A stretch of 64,000 bases of DNA, taken from contig NC_060214.1 of assembly GCF_021130785.1 (NCBI RefSeq), positions 109,571,001 to 109,635,000 on the forward strand, written 5' to 3'. Within the stretch, counting starts at the first letter, position 1. Each line of letters opens with the position of its first letter. This stretch comes from Homalodisca vitripennis. Lineage: Eukaryota > Arthropoda > Insecta > Hemiptera > Cicadellidae. This document shows positions 12,051-23,300 of the stretch, piece after piece. The notes beneath the pieces were generated by a model. The model was not told the DNA's origin. It did not search any database and saw only the letters and a program-made list of their open reading frames with translations. The position numbers and the translations under genes are program-made.

Positions 12051-12511
12051 GGTTTTTCTTGAAATCGATACAGAAATCTCCCCTGAGGAAAATATTTATT
12101 GCCACCCAATAGTTTTGGTGGAGGACGATATAGGAGGGTATCAAAAAGGTTAATATTTTGTAACGATAACTTTATTCTAAGATCATATTTTTTAGCTTGA
12201 TATATTAAAAAACCACCGTCAGATGATTAGATGAAGAGATAGTAAGTCACTATTTTAAGGGTTCTTTCAAAATCTTCCCGTTTCGACTTCCAGCAAAATT
12301 ATTTTTTGTCTGATCGTATTTCTCTTAGTTTTAAAAAACCAAAAAAATATTACAGCGAAAATACAAGAAACGTAGCACATTTTTTATATTTTTCACACAT
12401 TTGTCGAAGAATATACATTTTTGAAGACGAAATTTCTTTAGAAATTATGACGTTGGCGTGCTGAAAGACAGCGATGTGTATAAATAAATATAAATAATAA
12501 TTACACTTTCT
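12051..12511. other. AT-rich DNA, no gene seen
   Basis: Nothing recognised before block R begins. Confidence 0.35.
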
Positions 12512-12930
12512 CAATAGCGTATATTCACAAAGTACAAGTTTTATATTAAAAAGCACAACTTTATATACTGATATGGGCACTTACTTGAAAAATCACAATG
12601 AAAGAATATTACTTATTATAAAGTAAAAGGAAAATATTATACTTTCACTCCTTTCATGCAAAGAACATAAAATAAGTGCTCCGATATCAAACAAATAGTC
12701 CCTAGAAAGCAATATGTCTCCGTGGCACCAAGTCGGAATGCACGATTGTGCTGTTATTTACCGAATATAAGGACAATATAATATACCGTCTGATTGCATA
12801 AAGATAAAGACAACATCTCCGGTACGGTTGGTTTATTCGCTATCTAAGGCAGTAAAGTATTTATAACGTCCTCTGATATTCTCCTTTATTCGGTTTATAA
12901 CCATAACGTACTATAAAACAGATGAAATGC
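12512..12930 (+). repeat. block R of duplication unit 1, highly conserved non-coding island
   Basis: Matches 30088-30510. The stretch from 12648 to 12910 is about 95% identical to its copy, with one 11-bp insertion there (CTCCTCAGTAC). Conserved runs include AGCAATATGTCTCCGTGGCA, CCAAGTCGGAATG and ATCTCCGGTACGGTTGG. It contains AAGATAAAG, a GATA-type site, in both copies. No frame of useful length is shared, so it is a candidate cis-regulatory element or unannotated RNA exon. Confidence 0.8.
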
Positions 12931-13199
12931 AGCTTTAGCTGGTGAATACTGTTTGAAGATGTAATCTAGTACGCAATGATGACTTGAAGTTAAATCACTC
13001 TCAAACTGTAAATTTTTGGTATTTAAAATTTTAAATCCAAATATAGAACTGTATTTAAATTTGTTTTATTTTAAAAATTATAAACTTTTGTTACCTATTT
13101 ATTTTGTAACTGTGTTCAAATATACTTTTAAGTATCAGTATTCAATATGACGAAGTAAATTTAAATTACAACTAAACTTAAATTTTTTGATCTCTCTAG

Positions 13200-14530
13200 A
13201 TGTTAAAGGTATCTGAAAAGCTCTGCTTTTAAACGATTGATTATATCTAATATGTATGGAGAATACACTTAATCATATATTGTATTTCTGTTAAGTGAAC
13301 ATAAATACAGATAAGTTAGCATCAAAGTCTTTAGATGTTATAAACTTACCAAATACGTTGTATCAAGATAGCTCTCCACAAAAGGGGCCGAACCTTTTCA
13401 AAATTACACAAATATCAGCATGTTTCTACACGGTGTGAACCGAAAGACTTTGATGTTTAGTTACAATAGCGGACGCCTACAACAAAGAACTAAGAATACA
13501 GATGTTTCTTGATCGTCTCAGTTAAAGATTTTCATGGAGCAGAATAACAATAACAGTGAAGGAAGTGATAAGAAAATGTAAACCGTAACAATGGTATCGG
13601 ATATAGGTCAAATAGGTTAGTAAACCATTGATAATCGTGATTCAGTGGGAAAACCTGATAAAATTTAATTTAAATGTGAAGAATTAAGATATTTTGGAGT
13701 AATGGTTGTTTAATTACAAATAATAATAACCAGTGGTGTCACGGGGATTTTTGGCAGTACATATATTACTCTACTACCATACCGTCGGTTCTTTGAACGA
13801 TGACTAGAATTTATTTTCTTTTGACTTGCCTAAAAAAGCCATCTTGAATATCTCATCACTCCAGAAGCCATGCAGAATTGCTTGCAATATTAAGTAGAAC
13901 GATCTCAGCTTCTCGTACCAAGGCGAAAAAAGTAGATTGTTTGGAATGAAAAGGATGACATCCATCTGCTTACATTCTGCTCGAGATAAATTACAAGAAT
14001 TTTAAGAGCCTAAAAGCGGTTGGGCGGGACTCATGAATACTTGAACGGAAGGCCGAGGCCACTTGCCTAAGGACCGGGTGTAGTTCAAAGTCAAGGCCGT
14101 TATACCGGCCGGGCCGTGGTAACATCGCCTTGACGAGTGTCACAACAGCCGGTCTGTTGACACACGAGAGCCGCTCTGGCTTGTTTACGAGCCTACAACT
14201 GGTCGTGTCACCACTCACCTTTACTGTTTTATGGTTCGTTTTACACCTCCACTTGGATGCGAGCCATAATTCTAACTGTGTGTTTATAGAGTGTCCCATA
14301 ATCCAGTCGATGACATATCTGAAGGTGTATTCGAGAGAAAAAAATATAGATTTCTTTACATATGTTTGCGAATGCCTTTAACTCATCTCCACTTGCCAAC
14401 CGATGAATGGCTAAAGATCAAGAAATACAGGTAGGTGCTTATGTAACGTTCGTTTTCAAGCCTTAACTGCTTTAGCCATAAAAGGGTCACTTAGACGACG
14501 GAAAGCACCTGAATCCAGCCACAAGATTGA
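13200..14530 (+). repeat. block S of duplication unit 1, with a near-identical core
   Basis: Colinear with 31480-33130. The core 13780-14300 is about 96-97% identical to 32345-32870, while the flanks are far more diverged. The core is G+C-rich (AAGCGGTTGGGCGGGACTC, ACCGGCCGGGCCGTGG, GCCGCTCTGGCTTG) in very AT-rich DNA. A minus-strand frame (14299-13991) spans it. Of the few copy differences within the shared frame, three change amino acids (C/R, P/S, R/G) and about one is silent, the opposite of protein constraint. Confidence 0.8.
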
Positions 14531-15059
14531 TCAAGCAACACCTAAGTTAGCATTCAAACACTATAAACAATGAATTGTACTTACAGTTAATATTCAATTA
14601 ACTAAAAAGAGTTTTAAGAATTATTTATTATGATAACATATTAGCATGATTATTGAAAATAGAGTTGAAGTGAGAAGATTACAATGGTTGCATTTCCGAT
14701 TAAAAATGTCCAAAGCCTTAGCTGTAGTTTAGTTCCATTTAAATGCACTCAGTTATTTAGTTTTGTTTCATTAAAATCTCCTAAATAACAAGTTAGCTAC
14801 TCGTAAGATTTTAGATACAGGTTTTTGTGCAAAGAAATAATTCTAAACAAAGATTTCGTAAGTCAAACTTATATTATAATTTATATAAGAATAATGTAAT
14901 TTTTATTTCAGTTTTATAAGAATTTTACTCTTAACAACTAAAAATGTTTTTAAACTTTCTAGTAACTACTTCTAATAGAAACTTCGTTTTCGTTTATTTG
15001 TATATTATATAAATAGAAAACAAAATTTCCAAAAATTCATAAAGTAATTTTCTTAATGT
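14531..15059. other. AT-rich DNA between blocks S and T
   Basis: No feature. The corresponding interval in unit 2 is longer and contains a G+C-rich island at 33640-33920 that is not found here. Confidence 0.4.
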
Positions 15060-15430
15060 TTATAGTCTTGTAGAAAAGTATTTTTTAAGAAGTTGATAGT
15101 GTCATTAGCCAAAGTTTCTTTGAAATGGAGTGATTTTTGTAAAGTGTTATCAACAGACTCCACTTCGTTAGTTAATTAATAGATAAAATAGGTTAATTGC
15201 TTAAATTGTTCAGATTCACCACTGAACTGTATTGTTTTGTTTCTCGGTGTACGAATAGTAAAAGTATTCTTACAGAAGAGTATAGTTGTTATGATTAGAG
15301 TTATATTTGAAATCTTAGGCTACGAAGTCATTGTAGCTATCAATTTTTTTAGGTTTTAGAATGGGAGCGGCTGTTCGAGAATTAATTAAATAATTCTTCA
15401 CCCCAATAACTGCTGTGTTAATTTTTAAAT
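15060..15430 (+). repeat. block T of duplication unit 1
   Basis: Diverged but colinear with 34570-34925. Shared landmarks are GAGTGATTTTT, AATAGATAAAATAGGTT, TTCACCACTG/TTACCACTG, TATTCTTACA, GGCTA(C/T)GAAGTCAT and GCTATCAAT. Confidence 0.6.
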
Positions 15431-16189
15431 GTTACCTATTAATTCAATTTTATCAAAACAGGCCCTAAAGTTGTATCCACTAGCAAAAATATCAGGATTT
15501 GTGTTTATACGCATTATTTAAGATAAAAAACTATTAATAAATACGAATCCTACAATTATTGGTATAACACACGAGGCAAAAAAACTAAAATTTATGACTG
15601 TCATGTTTAAAATACTTATTACTATATTTTTTAAACATTTAATGATGGCGAGGCGGAGCTCTAAAGACGGAGCCCTAAGCCCTTTCCTAATGAGCATTTA
15701 TGATGTAGTAGTTTTAAAAATACTAATTTACGTCCCACTAGGTCTTTAGGGTTGCTAAATATTAGATGAAAGAGCCTGTTAAATGTAATCAACCGTTATG
15801 TGTAAACATTGTTCTATGACAGCCAACCATATGTTTAATTAATTTAACCAGTATTTTCAATTTATAATGTGAAAGCATAGAGTCACCCTGAAAGTAACAT
15901 CACTTCTTACTTCATCCTTTTCTGCAACCGCATAATAGTTCCAGGTTTACTGAAATCGTTGAAAGTATGTGCAATCAAATAAATACATGGAATCTTAGAT
16001 ACAATGCAAACGGCATTGCGAACAAAGCCACGGGCAAGCGTTAATTATGTGATACATGAATGAAAAGAAATGTGCATTTGCATGCAATTCCAAGTTTGTG
16101 CATAATAAATACCCAATAGGTCCACTTTCCTCTTGAATAAAGACGTTTTGTTTTGAACACTCAGGGATCCACACAACAATGATCAACCT
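15431..16189. other. AT-rich DNA, no gene seen
   Basis: Nothing recognised; the short minus frame at 15995-16219 has no family signature. Confidence 0.35.
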
Positions 16190-16352
16190 TCGCAGTAGAC
16201 TAGATCTATATAGTTCCACCCTCCCATCCCAATATCTCTACATTTGTGGATAGTTATGTGCTGCTGCTTTACATTTATCTGGATACCCATATATTGTGTG
16301 AAAGACACATCGGTACTTGCTGTATCTAGTGCAGGTTCAACTGGAAGGTATG
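16190..16352 (-). repeat. dispersed repeat 'X', partial copy
   Basis: Starts TTCGCAGTAGACTAGATCT and ends GGTTCAACTGGAAGGTA. It is homologous and colinear with 36390-36565 in unit 2, and more distantly with 63683-63842. It therefore probably predates the segmental duplication. It forms an inverted pair with the copy at 16368-16853. Confidence 0.6.
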
Positions 16353-16367
16353 CAATAGCGAAATGTT

Positions 16368-16853
16368 ACCCAGCAGGGATCACTTCTGGCTGGTTTATAC
16401 CTTCCAATTGAACCCACCACTGGGCACAGCAAAAACCGATTTGTCACTTCAATCTGGGCAACCTTATGGATGTCCAGGAGTGGCACATCACTAACCGCAT
16501 ATGTCGAGATTCTGGGGTTCATGGGCAATTCGATAGGTCTAGTCTACTGTGGGAGATAACTGTTGGAGTTGGTGGGGTTTGTTCCCTAACCTCAGAGGTT
16601 CTTGCTAACCTCACCAAGGGTATGCCACCCCCTGCCTATTTTGACTGGAGAGGCTAGTTCAGAGCTGGTATCCCCTTCTTTCGGGGAGACATGACTTTGA
16701 GATGTAGTGCCCTAATTCTTCCTCTTGGATCTCGATAGGAGGCGGCCCCTACTGCCTAACCTTGCCCACCCTGAATATCCTGTCACTCCGGAAGCAGCGC
16801 AAAGGTTCTTACAGGACTAAGTGCTATTTATAAGCTTCTTATCCTAAGAGAAC
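16368..16853 (+). repeat. dispersed repeat 'X', full-length copy
   Basis: Near-complete copy of the element at 63383-63871 (opposite strand). Landmarks in order are TACCTTCCAATTGAACCCA, GGATGTCCAGGAGTGGCACA, GAGATAACTGTTGGAGTTGG, TCACTCCGGAAGCAGCGC and TATAAGCTTCTT. It is G+C-rich with no intact frame. A short phrase (SEVLA...L.KG.P.P..FDWR) can be read in the two fullest copies, which may be a coding relic or coincidence. Class unknown. Confidence 0.65.
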
Positions 16854-16889
16854 AAAACAATAGCGAAATGTGAACCTTCCTGAAGTTCA

Positions 16890-17310
16890 CAAATCACTGG
16901 TGGAGAGTGCAGTTTTACAAACTTCCATGTATGACAAAATACTGACATATTGTCTCGTCTTGTGTGATCCGTATAGTGTATTGTTTATAAATATTAAACA
17001 CCATTTACACCAGTGTAATGAAATTGATTCGGCTTGTGACAATAAAATAAAATCAATGTAATAATTAAAATGTAAATTCAGTTTGAATTGGGTTCTGGAT
17101 ATTGGCTATCTTAAATGTTACGCCCCGCAATTCCTACGCACCTACTCAACACACGCCTACATAGCACTAGTTATAGCTCTTATGATTAGCATAGGCTTAG
17201 GTTTGAGTGCTGGGCGTTGGTTGATGTGCTTCTACAGGTATTAATGGGTTGGTTGATTTAGTGATAAATTATGCTTTAGTAGATAGGATTAATTTGGCGG
17301 AACACGAAAG
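16890..17310 (+). repeat. block U of duplication unit 1
   Basis: Colinear with 36580-36935. Shared landmarks are GTTTTACAAACTTC, GATAAAATATTGACTCAT/GACAAAATACTGACATAT, CTTATGATT, ATAGGCTTAGGTT/ATAAGCCTAAGGTT, GATGTG(C/T)TTCTACAGGT and TTTAGTGAT. Confidence 0.65.
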
Positions 17311-17479
17311 AATTATTTTATAAAAACATTATAGTGTAATTAAAAACAGAAGGTTTGTTTTAAAGCCAAACACAGAAAGATTAAAATAATGCATTACATT
17401 TTTTGCATTGTGTCAGGTATTATATATTTTAAAACTGATATATTAAAAATTTCAAACAGATTTATTTAACACAATATAA

Positions 17480-18320
17480 TAAAACAAGATAGGAGTTTAC
17501 CAAACCAAGTGTCTCACACCAGAATTCGCTGATGCTGTATGCAAAGTCTCAATCTAGATTTGCTCATATTAAAAGGCTGTATGTGTTACTATTTCATATG
17601 TTCCAATTTAATTTACTTGTACTAAATTTTTTTGCAACTTTGTGAACTCAGCGACTATTTCGTTGTCATTATGGTTACCCATAAGGCCGATGTAGAAATG
17701 ATCTTTTTGTTTTTGATACAGACGACAGGTATTAAACAAATATTAAAATTTTTTCAGACCCTCGTGAGGTGAGCTTCGCTAACGCTTAGCCAAAAAACTT
17801 ACATAAATTATATTTACATCTATAAACGATGTAAGACCAACGTGTGTTGCTGAATCAGTATACTTCTGACAGTAGAACTTACATTTTTACATTTTTTAAT
17901 GTACTACATTTGTATTTTATAAATAATAGCAATTTATTTATAATAATATAGCTGTAAAACAAAGTCGAAACATTGAACATAGAGAATTGATTCATATGCG
18001 AAACGAGTTGAGCTGGTAATTAGGCTGATCTGTGTATTGTTCAATACGTGAGATTGAAGGGATTTAACAGTACTTTAGCTTGATCGAACCATATGGCTTT
18101 ATACATTAGTGCAGCTTACAATATGTGATATTATGTGATTATGTGATAAGTCAAATGTTAATCACTATCAGTCGTGAATAACAACTATCTAATTAATTAA
18201 TAAAACATAATATACAAATTCAGTTTAGGATTCGTATACAAGTAATTATGTATGTTTTGTGAATACAGTGAATTATAGTGATTATTGTGTTTGAATTTAA
18301 CGCTATTAAAAAAAGTAAAC
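17480..18320 (+). repeat. block V of duplication unit 1
   Basis: Colinear with 38085-38985. The best-conserved stretch is 17935-18115 (TATAGCTGTAAAACAAA, TTGATTCATATGC, GATCTGTGTATTGTTCAATA, CAGTACTTTAGCTTGATC, AACCATATGGCTTTATAC). A copy of AGCTTCGCTAACGCTTAGCC at 17771-17790 is the reverse complement of a motif found in the 24-29 kb array. Confidence 0.7.
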
Positions 18321-18974
18321 TATTTAAAAATGTTATGTTAATAACTCCATATTTCAGAAACGTCCTTTTCCTATCAATCAATAGAAAAAACATTATATAT
18401 ATATAAAATTGGATTGTAATTTGTACAAATAATAACTTAAATCTTCTATTTAGAATTTTCGGATAGGACCCTCTGACTCATGTATTAACCGACAATTTTA
18501 AGCAGGCATTGTTTGAGCCTTGTAGTGAAGACCAGTTTCAAATTACTATACTGGGAGCTTGACAATGTGTTTTAAAATCTTTAGATTTCAAATTGTGGAT
18601 TATTCCTCATTTTAAAGCTTTAAATCGTATACGCATTTAAAACCCTTTTTAGTTATGTCAATATTATTATAGGTTATAGAAAAACAAAGTTAAAATTTTC
18701 TTTTTTTTCATCGTAAAATATTTAAAACGAGCATGTATAAAAAATTCAAAGCGTTTATATGCGTATACATTAAATATTTAAAATACATAGACCATAACTC
18801 TACTATCAGATATAAAAGCATATAAGTGCATATGGTACATTGAGAAGAAGTACATGTTCTTATGAAGTAAAAACATGGTCGATTCTCTAAAGTCAGCTCA
18901 TAAGTCCTTCGTATAATTGCGAAAAATAATTTTGATTGACTTAAAGACGATGGGAAGAGATGGAACAATATTAT
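18321..18974. other. AT-rich DNA, no gene seen
   Basis: Nothing recognised; the 89-codon minus frame 18977-18708 is Phe/Leu/Ile/Tyr-rich and looks like chance in AT-rich DNA. Confidence 0.35.
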
Positions 18975-19250
18975 CAATTACATTAAAAGTGTCAGTTGAT
19001 GTTATTATACTTATAGTTATTATACTTTAAAGTAAACCAAACATTGTTTTTACACTACCAAAATGCACCTGAGTGATTAAAACAAAGAAACATTTTCTGT
19101 TTGAAGCATAATGGTGTCCAGCGATAGAGCTTTTAGGAGTAATAAGAGTTACTGGACACTCACTTTAATTGCGTCGCGACGCTATTCTGCGTCGATATCA
19201 GCGGCAGGGAGTCACTGTAGCTAACTCGTCGTGACAGACGAGTTAACTAA
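18975..19250 (+). repeat. block W, copy 2
   Basis: Homologous to 4576-4905 and, inverted, to 1264-1425. It is followed 1.1 kb later by block P copy 2. A small palindrome (GACGAGTTAAC preceded by AACTCGTCGTGAC) ends it at 19221-19245. Confidence 0.65.
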
Positions 19251-19438
19251 CATGTTGTTGGCGTCTTTACTTTACATACTCTGATAACTGCATTTAATTG
19301 CTTGTGTTTTATTTTATAAGTAATTCTCCACGGAATGCAAAACATAATACCTGATGAGTAATTTTCCAAAATAGTTAAAAGTTTTTCATTTAAATTATTC
19401 TTTATTTGAGGTTTGTTTTTCACGAAGGAAACATTATG

Positions 19439-19736
19439 GATGAAACAGAATTTTTCCGGAAATTTGCCATTGTTGAGCATACAAAAAATCAGTAACGTTA
19501 CAATACTACGTTTCGAGATTTGCAATCTGATCTCTTCCTCAAGTGACAGTCTAATAACACAATGTTGTGACACGCATAAGTTGTGAGATGAAACAGAACT
19601 TTTCCGGAAATTTGCCATTGTTGAGCATACAAAAAATCAGAAATGTTATAATACTACGTTTCGAGATTTGCAATCTTATCTCTTTCTCAAGTGACAGTCT
19701 AATAACACAATGTTGTGACACGCATAAGTCACGTAT
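19439..19736 (-). repeat. two tandem 148-bp copies of the hammerhead-like repeat family
   Basis: GATGAAACAGAA begins at 19439 and again at 19587, a 148-bp period with few differences. On the minus strand each copy carries GAGGAAGAGAT or GAGAAAGAGAT, a loop, ATCTCGAAACGTAGTATT, then TTTGCCGGA-like sequence (TTTCCGGAAATTTGCC on plus). The same family occurs as inverted pairs at 31058-31266 and 59140-59313 and as a distant copy at 43931-43980. Open frames across it have no known domain. Confidence 0.65.
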
Positions 19737-20109
19737 CATAACCGGAGATGTGAATCTAACTCTAAAACATGCACTTAATAAAGCAAATCACAACAGTAAT
19801 CATAAACACAATTGTATGAAGAATACACTTCGCAATATATTTGCACTCGCCAACCAATTAACTATAACGGCCAATTAAAAAATGTGTACCCACTATTGTA
19901 TTTTCCGTTTTTTTGTACGTTTGAGTTTTTGGAGTTAAAAACTCACCACTATTAAAGTTAATTACATACAATAATTGTACTGGGTATATGGCGTAGAAAA
20001 TATATATTATTACTAAATACCTTTACTGATTTAAACCGTTTTTCAAACTAAAAACATGTTTGTATTGTAATAGTTTTTGACTAAATTTCAATATATAAAT
20101 ATATTTAAA

Positions 20110-20139
20110 ATATATATATATATAATATATATATATATG
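20110..20139. repeat. (TA)n microsatellite
   Basis: Interrupted TA repeat between W-P copy 2 landmarks. Confidence 0.8.
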
Positions 20140-20346
20140 TAAAAAGTATTAGTTTGAATATTTTGTATCTCAAATAAAATAAAACTTATGCAAAGTTATG
20201 ATGAGGTTCTCGACACGGTAATCTTAAAAAACCAAACTCTTACTGATATATCTTTATTATTTTAATGTTTCTAGTCTTCATTTACTTTTATTAATGTGGA
20301 TAAATGCTAACAGGACTGTCATTTTTTTTTAATCTTGAGAAAAGTT

Positions 20347-21131
20347 GTTCCTGTTTTTTCATTCCAAATATGTACTGTGTTGAATTTCGCTCTTCGAAGC
20401 TCACGTTACGCTAATGCACAAAGACGCACCACGTGAGTAGGGCTTCCTTTGTGACTGACACTGAGCATGAAAATCGATATCTTATTATTAAATTATTCAG
20501 TATTAAATTACCACATCATACTTAGATGAAAACGCGTATTCCATGTCGTTCTTACACATCACGCTATGTATAAACACCTAATACGTTTTAAAATGTAACT
20601 TAATCACCAAAAACGTGACCAGAACCCTTCCAGTAATATGTGGTGATCGAATCTACAACCAAGGGTAACATTAAGGATATTTATCGTGTGTTGTGGTCCT
20701 CTTTAACCTCAAAACGCAAGTTCACGTTATCTATTATTAGCCCCATTCACTAAAGAGCCCTTCTGGTTCTGATATACCGTTCTCTTTCACGCAACTTGGT
20801 TTGTTCTAACACAAGTTTATTTGTTACAAATGTTCGTTCTTTTTGCTCCCTTATGTTTTTTTTTTTTTTTTTTTTTTACAAAAATATATAAGGTATTTAG
20901 ATTTGTAAGTAGTATCTAAATTTTGTCATTCCTCAACGAACAAGAAATATTTTTCACACAATTAATTCATAAAAGATGCCCGCCTCACTATGGTAGGCTG
21001 TCTTTAGTCAACAGATAATACTCGTAATTCCTGCAATACTAATATAGCCTATGTCTGACTGAGCAGGTAGGATGAAGGGAGTGGAACTGTATTGGAATTG
21101 AAATCTAATCTACTAACGATCAATATGATCA
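20347..21131 (+). repeat. block P of duplication unit 2
   Basis: Second copy of 6797-7552, same order and strand. It carries a T20-like tract at about 20858-20878 absent from copy 1. The hairpin GCCCC-GTGAGT-GGGGC seen in copy 1 is not kept here (mutations on both arms do not compensate), so the hairpin itself is not conserved. Confidence 0.75.
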
Positions 21132-21849
21132 ATATTTATCACTATGATTAATCAATAAAGCTCGGAATAAGGACAAAAAATGTTAATATGAGTTTATAAA
21201 TATTTAGAAAATAATTTGACAAAAATAGTTCATTTCTCAATGTAATACACCAAACACTTCTTCATAAATTCAATTGCATGCTAATAATCAACAGTCTCAA
21301 CATTCTCATTCTCATCAGTGCACTATATATAATACCCATAGCAGTGTACATTCAGAGTTTGCTAAAAAGGTTCATTGACAACGATTTTGGTCATGCTTGT
21401 GACATTTGTGATATACCATGGCATAAAAATGACTTGAGAGTTTAAACATTAATGATTCGATGTTTTATATATGATTATTTATGTGATATTTATATATGAT
21501 TTCGATAACAATATACAAGTTTATTAGAACACTACATATGGATATTGATGTACATCTAACCAAGATATGCTACACTTGTTTTCAAAAACCAAAAAAACCA
21601 GCAACAAATCAAGAAGTAATAACTTCTGTAGTTTAGTCTCGCGACTTTCTAGCCTTTTTGTGTTATGGCATGAATGTGGAATAATATACTTTTAAAATAT
21701 ATGAAATTAGCAAAGAAATATAATTTTTAAAATGATTTTTTTAAATAATATACATAATTTTTAGAAATTTCTTTATACATTTAGAAAATGTGCATTTTTA
21801 TGTGCAATCCATAAAAATGTATTATCTTTATTTTTAATACATTTTTCTC
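21132..21849. other. AT-rich DNA between P and Q of unit 2
   Basis: 1.7 kb shorter than the equivalent interval of unit 1, which carries the SINE at 9531-9790. No feature recognised. Confidence 0.4.
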
Positions 21850-22392
21850 TAGACTTAATCATAGTAAGCCCCTAATAAGTGCTTTGAGTGTTATAATTCT
21901 TCGTGTAATGATACAAATGTTTTCCTGCTTTATATTTCCTTGTTATATGATGTTTGTCAGTACCTGTTTCCATTCGTTCATTGTCGTATACACACACCAA
22001 AAATGTATAAATACAGTAACTGTTACATATCTGATTTCTTCTGGGTTCATCACCCTTCACAAATATCAATATCGAGGGAAATCAATGGTTTCTTCAGCTG
22101 AACAGAAGCTAAACATAGCCTCCAGCTGGAAAAATTGCTGGTAGAAAATATTGCTTCCGACCTAACGAAAAAAACATTTGAGATGTTTTAATAAAAGAAA
22201 CCTTTGTCCGTCTGTTGCGGAGACGAGCTGCAGTTTTAATCAACGAGACTCCATTTCCGCTGGATTTAACACTTCTGCAGTAATCGTTGTTTAATCCGTC
22301 CAGGGAGTTAAGTCTCAGCGACTTTATACTTTTCTTTGCTAATGAATATTATATTACAGTTTCAATCTTGTGACTTTTACTACGTACATTTG
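21850..22392 (+). repeat. block Q of duplication unit 2, conserved island
   Basis: Second copy of 10438-10900. Its core 22060-22325 keeps long exact runs with copy 1. Weak similarity continues to about 22620. Two overlapping opposite frames (21884-22144 plus, 22069-21872 minus) are not kept in copy 1. Confidence 0.75.
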
Positions 22393-23204
22393 TGTAATTG
22401 GAATACCACTAATTGCCTTTTTACTAAATAACTGAACTTTCAAGTTATGGGAAATGTTATTGAATCACCTAAGATATTGATGTAGGTATGGTTCTAAAAC
22501 CAAATTTTTTATGCTTGTTTTTAAATACGATTCTTATTGTTCAATATAATCTGAATTAGGACAAACGGGTTACCTATTTATTAATTTTAGTTCAGAACAT
22601 CTAATAATTAGAAAATTCTGAAATTTAGAAGTAAGATAATGCATTTAAAAGTTCTGAATCATTAGGAATTTAGCAAACAAATACCGTGTCTTCAACATTT
22701 TATAACACAAAGGGACTATAAGAGTGCCAAATTATTTCGAGAGTCTGTGACGACTCTTACATAGAGTATAAATTACCCCACTAAAATTATTAAAATATTA
22801 AAAAGTACTACAGACGTACAAATTTTATACAGATTTTGTATTAAAAAAGTAAATACAGTTTATACAAGTATACGCTCAAAATCTATTGCTTTAACTGTCT
22901 ACTTAAACATAATTAAACATATTTGTATCGATTCTTTACCAAAATACATTTTCTAGTAAGTAAAATCCAGTTTGGTATTTATAAAGAAGTGATGATGTAA
23001 TATAATATATATATCTATTAATTTAACATACCTTCCTCCGTGATCGGTTATATAAATTGCTCCAAATGAAGCGAGCAAATTAAAGCATTTTAATTTTTTA
23101 AAGTTATTTTTTAAACAAATATTTTATTTTCAGAAGTTGATTTGGATTGCACATTGTATATTGATATTTGAATTTACTCAATCGCTTTTTGGTTATCATT
23201 ATTG
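22393..23204. other. AT-rich DNA before the array
   Basis: Apart from weak block-Q similarity at its start, nothing recognised. Confidence 0.35.
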
Positions 23205-23250
23205 TATATATATATATATATATATAAATATATATATATATAAATATAAA

Positions 23251-23294
<44 letters not shown>

Positions 23295-23300
23295 AATATA
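23205..23300. repeat. (TA)n microsatellite at the left edge of the array
   Basis: Nearly uninterrupted TA/ATA repeat; frames read through it (23137-23319 plus, 23504-23199 minus) are Ile/Tyr artefacts. The array at its other end (29439-29447) also abuts TATATATA, so the array sits within a TA tract. Confidence 0.85.

Noticed and set aside
13991..14299. Protein gene on minus (102 codons), repeated at 32558-32785
   Set aside because: Differences between the two copies are mostly non-synonymous, there is no family signature, and the region is conserved equally outside the frame.
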